A program made the position numbers and the translations under genes. The notes beneath the pieces were generated by a model. The model searched no databases. It worked only from the letters and a program-made list of their open reading frames with translations, and was not told the DNA's origin. Of a stretch of 9,364 nucleotides of DNA, positions 7,068 through 9,364 are shown one piece after another. The stretch is taken from NCBI GenBank assembly GCA_934277865.1, contig CAKQVW010000093.1, positions 1 to 9,364 on the forward strand. Reading direction: 5' to 3'. The first letter of the stretch is position 1, and the number at the start of each line of letters is the position of its first letter. Origin of the DNA: an uncultured Pseudobdellovibrionaceae bacterium (GTDB lineage: Bacteria > Bdellovibrionota > Bdellovibrionia > Bdellovibrionales > JAMPXM01).

Positions 7068-8138
7068 ATGGCGCAATCGACTACTATGGAGACGGCAGAA
7101 ACCGGCGCGGCTGTGCGCAGAACGATTCTCGACGCGTTTGTCGGTGCTTATTTGATCTTCGCCTGTCTTGTGTTTACAGGCTGGGGCGAAGCCGACATTG
7201 TTCCACGGGTTCCGACTCTGGCGACTGCGTTTTTCGGTGTAGCCGTGTTGATGGCAATCGTGTCTGTCGTGGTCAACAAGACGGGGATCAAAACTCTAGG
7301 CTGGCAGATTTACGCTCCCGCGCATCTCCGTATGAAGTCGACGGAAGAACTGGCGACGCCGATTTATCGCACGTTCTGGGGCATGCAGATGATTCTCACG
7401 GTGGTCGTGACGACGTTGGTCGGCATCAAGATGACCGAGATCGACGTGCTGAAGCTCTTGGAGGCCGATCGTTTCTATCATGCGATGCGACTCTTTGGTG
7501 AACTCTTCTCGCCAGACTGGTCGATCCTTCCGAAAGCGATCGTGAAGGTTGTTGAGACGATCTACATCGCCTTCATCGCGACTGTGATCGCGGTACCTGT
7601 GGCGTTTGTTTTGAGTTTCTTGATGGCGAGAAACATCATGGGCGGCTCGAAGCTGGGTTTCACCGTCTACGCTGTTTTGCGAACGGTGTTTAACGTTTCG
7701 CGCTCGATCGAGCCGATCTTGTGGGCGATTATTTTCTCGATCTGGGCAAGCTTTGGTCCGTTTGCGGGGATGCTTGCGTTGATGGTTCACTCGATTGCGT
7801 CGCTTGCCAAACAGTACTCGGAAATCGTCGAAGGTATTGAGGACGGTCCGATTGAAGGTATCGAGTCGACGGGCGCTTCGCGCCTGCAGGTGATTTGGTT
7901 CGCCGTTGTTCCGCAGGTTGTTTTGCCTTACATCAGCTACACCGTTTATCGCTGGGACACGAACGTGCGTATGGCGACAATCCTCGGATTCGTCGGCGGT
8001 GGCGGAATCGGCGTGATGTTGGCCGAGTACAACGGTCAGGCGATGTGGCCTCAAGTAGGCTGTATCATCTTCGTGATCGCCGCAGTCGTGTGGATCATGG
8101 ATGCGTTCTCGTCGCACGTTCGCGCGGCGATCAAGTAG
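7068..8138 (+). CDS. phnE: Phosphonate-type ABC transporter permease PhnE, N-terminally extended
   Basis: A protein of 356 residues; AGAGG at 7057-7061, overlapping the phnC stop, lies 6 bases before the ATG. The part from about residue 103 on is a standard PhnE: a first helix (103-120), SPDWSILP (148-155), helices at about 163-189, 198-223 and 228-249, and an EAA coupling loop with EGIESTGASRLQVI (263-276) and VVPQVVLP (280-287). It then has RWDTNVRMATILGFVGGGGIG (in parts, 295-314) and a last helix (327-346). Known PhnE proteins are commonly about 260-290 residues. Here roughly 100 extra residues precede the core, with two more predicted helices (about 20-38 and 50-69) and a soluble loop. 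No frameshift or internal start is needed to explain this. The permease core is certain; the role of the extension is unknown. Confidence 0.95.
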   Translation: MAQSTTMETAETGAAVRRTILDAFVGAYLIFACLVFTGWGEADIVPRVPTLATAFFGVAVLMAIVSVVVNKTGIKTLGWQIYAPAHLRMKSTEELATPIYRTFWGMQMILTVVVTTLVGIKMTEIDVLKLLEADRFYHAMRLFGELFSPDWSILPKAIVKVVETIYIAFIATVIAVPVAFVLSFLMARNIMGGSKLGFTVYAVLRTVFNVSRSIEPILWAIIFSIWASFGPFAGMLALMVHSIASLAKQYSEIVEGIEDGPIEGIESTGASRLQVIWFAVVPQVVLPYISYTVYRWDTNVRMATILGFVGGGGIGVMLAEYNGQAMWPQVGCIIFVIAAVVWIMDAFSSHVRAAIK

Positions 8139-8157
8139 CAAGCTTGCGCGTCCCTAG

Positions 8158-8189
8158 CGGCGCGCTTGGCTCCGCCAACACGCGCGCCG
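8158..8189. repeat. Strong stem-loop 20 bases after phnE
   Basis: CGGCGCGC (8158-8165) pairs perfectly with GCGCGCCG (8182-8189). Inside, TTGGC (8166-8170) pairs with GCCAA (8174-8178) around a TCC loop, with a three-base CAC bulge. That gives 13 pairs in all. It would stabilise the 3' end of the phn transcript or slow polymerase. The nearest T-rich stretch is about 15 bases further on, so it is not a textbook intrinsic terminator. Confidence 0.6.
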
Positions 8190-8198
8190 AAATTCCGT

Positions 8199-8213
8199 GT
8201 CGAATTTTTCGAC
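8199..8213. repeat. Short stem-loop with T-rich loop and downstream Ts
   Basis: GTCGAA (8199-8204) pairs with TTCGAC (8208-8213) around TTT. An overlapping alternative pairs CGAA (8213-8216) with TTCG (8219-8222). The four Ts at 8217-8220 follow the first stem, so together with the stem at 8158-8189 this may make a compound weak terminator for phnDCE. Confidence 0.4.
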
Positions 8214-8264
8214 GAATTTTCGAACTCTCTGAATCGTCCTGAGTCACATTTTTGAAAGCTCGGT

Positions 8265-8285
8265 GAAGCCGCGATTCGCGGCTTT
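8265..8285 (+). terminator. Candidate terminator hairpin
   Basis: AAGCCGCG (8266-8273) and CGCGGCTT (8277-8284) form a perfect 8-base stem around ATT, extendable by a G-T pair to 8265/8285. Only three Ts follow on the plus strand before GG, so termination would be partial. Placed about 130 bases after the phnE stop, it fits the operon end. Confidence 0.4.
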
Positions 8286-8289
8286 GGTC

Positions 8290-8315
8290 CCGTGAATTCG
8301 CCAAGCGGTTCACGG
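8290..8315. repeat. Second adjacent stem-loop
   Basis: CCGTGAA (8290-8296) pairs with TTCACGG (8309-8315). After one bulged T, TCGC (8298-8301) pairs with GCGG (8305-8308) including a wobble, leaving a CAA loop. It starts four bases after the preceding hairpin, giving a tandem hairpin pair. It could belong to the phn 3' end or to a small structured RNA. Confidence 0.45.
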
Positions 8316-8491
8316 ACTTCCGTTGGGTCGTCTCGCTTTTGCGCCTCCGAACTCTCGCAATCTTTCGTTTTTCGTCTAGCGATTCGACAGGATCGTCCGA
8401 GAACCCTCCATAGTTCGTTCTTAAAACTCTGAATTCCCGAAGGTTTTGGTTCTTCGTCCTAGCAGCGTTGCTCGAGCCGCCTTGTTCTTAG

Positions 8492-8502
8492 GCCGATATA
8501 TT
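8492..8502 (+). promoter_or_regulatory. Possible -10 region of the GYF/PilZ gene
   Basis: TATATT (8497-8502) is a good sigma-70 -10 match but has no recognisable -35 at the proper distance. The overlapping GCCGATAT (8492-8499) matches 7 of 8 bases of the flagellar sigma-28 -10 consensus, again without its TAAA partner upstream. The leader to the ATG would be about 25 bases. Confidence 0.3.
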
Positions 8503-8532
8503 TAAGAGAAGAGGCGAAACGAAGGAATCAAA

Positions 8533-9364
8533 ATGAATTCAACGTTTGAAAACCAAAATGAAAGCCAGGGCTTGCAGTTTCACGTCGCACGCGGAGAAAC
8601 ACCGATCGGGCGCTTCAGCGTGACCGACATCCTTGCTCGAGTTGAACGTCGAGAGTTGGATCCTTTTGATCACATCTACGATGAAAGTCTTCAAGACTGG
8701 GTGGCGATCGCCACCCATCCGACGTTTGCACGACACACCGAGTTTTGGGAGCAATTGCGACAGGCCATGGTTCAAGAAGCCAAGGGCGGCGAGCAGTCGT
8801 ATCCGGCTGCCGACGAATGGTATGTGCTAAAGGGCGACCATCGGTTCGGTCCGTTTGAGTATCTTGAGCTTGTGCGTCTGACTCAGGAAAAGGGCCTACA
8901 AGACTGGGATTTCGTTTGGAACAAGAGCCTTCCGAAATGGGCGCGCCTGGCAACCTTACCCGAGTTCCAGCCAGAGGCGATTCAGAAGCTTCGTCTCACG
9001 TTGAGCGACAAACTGGGTGGGACGCTGAACGAGGTGTTCTTCCGTCGTCGGTATGCACGCGCCTCGTTTGAAGGTTCGATCTTGGTTCACAATCACCAGA
9101 AGTTGTTCAAAGGGAAGTCGCACGAGCTTGGCGCTGGCGGCATGAGCCTCACGCTTCTCGATGGCGAACTCAAAGTCGGCGACAAAGTGCATGTGCATAT
9201 CAAACCTTCGAAAGAAACACCGGCCTTCAACACGTCCTGTGAAGTGATGAGCCGTCGTGTCCTGCACGCGGGTGATCCGCAATCGCCGGTCGTCTATGGC
9301 ATGAAGTTTACGGATCTCGACAAAAACGTTCGCTCGCAGATCGACACCTGGGCCACTGGCAAGA
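8533..9364 (+). CDS. Tandem GYF-like domains plus PilZ domain protein, C-terminus cut by window edge
   Basis: From the ATG at 8533, with GAAGGA at 8521-8526 six bases upstream, the frame is open for 277 codons to the right edge. Residues about 14-65 and 96-146 are two copies of a GYF_2-like (DUF4339) repeat. Each has a short strand, a G-x-F or GPF turn (IGRF at 25-28, FGPF at 105-108), a helix, and an acidic-aromatic D-x-x-W or W-x-R-L end (DWVAIA 55-60, KWARLA 135-140). A PilZ domain follows, with RRRYAR (171-176) containing RxxxR, and ELGAGG (198-203) where c-di-GMP binders have D/N-x-S-x-x-G. YGMKFTDLD (255-263) is the usual closing strand. Both the acid and the serine of the second motif are changed, so c-di-GMP binding is doubtful. 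The combination is frequent in Bdellovibrio-type genomes (from memory). The role is probably signalling at the membrane or in motility, but this is not shown. Confidence 0.85.
   Translation, partial: MNSTFENQNESQGLQFHVARGETPIGRFSVTDILARVERRELDPFDHIYDESLQDWVAIATHPTFARHTEFWEQLRQAMVQEAKGGEQSYPAADEWYVLKGDHRFGPFEYLELVRLTQEKGLQDWDFVWNKSLPKWARLATLPEFQPEAIQKLRLTLSDKLGGTLNEVFFRRRYARASFEGSILVHNHQKLFKGKSHELGAGGMSLTLLDGELKVGDKVHVHIKPSKETPAFNTSCEVMSRRVLHAGDPQSPVVYGMKFTDLDKNVRSQIDTWATGK

Larger units (their letters stand above)
8139..8532. other. Gene-free intergenic region after phnE
   Basis: I find no supportable gene in these 394 bases; the short leftward open frame at 8131-8313 has no family signal and mostly mirrors the hairpins. 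The first half (8138-8315) is dense in inverted repeats, listed separately, beginning with the palindrome GCAAGCTTGC (8138-8147) on the phnE stop. The second half (8316-8490) is pyrimidine-rich with only weak structure, such as CGAAG (8438-8442) facing CTTCG (8452-8456) and the palindrome GCTCGAGC (8470-8477). The last 40 bases carry the promoter and ribosome-site signals of the next gene. Confidence 0.55.

Noticed and set aside
7296..8141. 281-codon leftward open frame opposite phnE
   Set aside because: Antisense shadow of phnE: the translation is rich in R, H, D and N with no family motif, while the plus strand encodes an unmistakable permease.
8131..8313. 60-codon leftward open frame after phnE
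   Set aside because: Coincides with the hairpin cluster, has no homologous motif and no convincing ribosome site.

Overview
The window looks like ordinary chromosome from a Gram-negative, probably free-living or predatory bacterium. A Bdellovibrionota (Bdellovibrio-like) source is my best guess. It rests on the GYF-plus-PilZ protein at the right edge, a phnCDE transporter with no degradation genes beside it, and the gene style (mid-range GC, several GTG starts). That is inference; there is no rRNA or other decisive marker here.

Left part (1-2387): the left edge cuts a leftward RsmI-like tetrapyrrole-methylase-family methyltransferase. Divergent from it are a Nudix hydrolase and an MgtC/SapB-type membrane protein, abutting stop-to-start and very likely co-transcribed. 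A leftward two-helix DUF3592-type membrane protein converges on them.

Middle (2492-5126): a leftward pair consisting of a HAD-like phosphatase followed by an ABC-F ATPase of the Uup type, 34 bases apart and probably one transcript.

Phn region (5127-8138): after a divergent intergenic stretch with an imperfect palindrome over a possible promoter, a complete rightward ABC importer operon, phnD-phnC-phnE. It encodes a lipoprotein-type binding protein, an ATPase and a permease for a phosphonate, phosphite or phosphate-like anion. The genes are tightly packed (4-base overlap, then a 9-base gap). The permease has about 100 extra N-terminal residues with two additional membrane helices. No C-P lyase, phosphonatase or phosphite dehydrogenase gene lies in the window, so the substrate is open.

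Right part (8139-9364): a 394-base gene-free stretch with at least four perfect or near-perfect stem-loops in its first half, which probably form the 3' end of the phn transcript. It is followed by a rightward gene for a protein with two GYF-like repeats and a PilZ domain with a degenerate second c-di-GMP motif, cut by the right edge.

I see no mobile element, CRISPR array, tRNA or rRNA. No obviously new system is visible. The items most worth a second look are the extended PhnE with its altered PhnD ligand loop, the stem-loop cluster after phnE, and the divergent RsmI-like and PilZ proteins.
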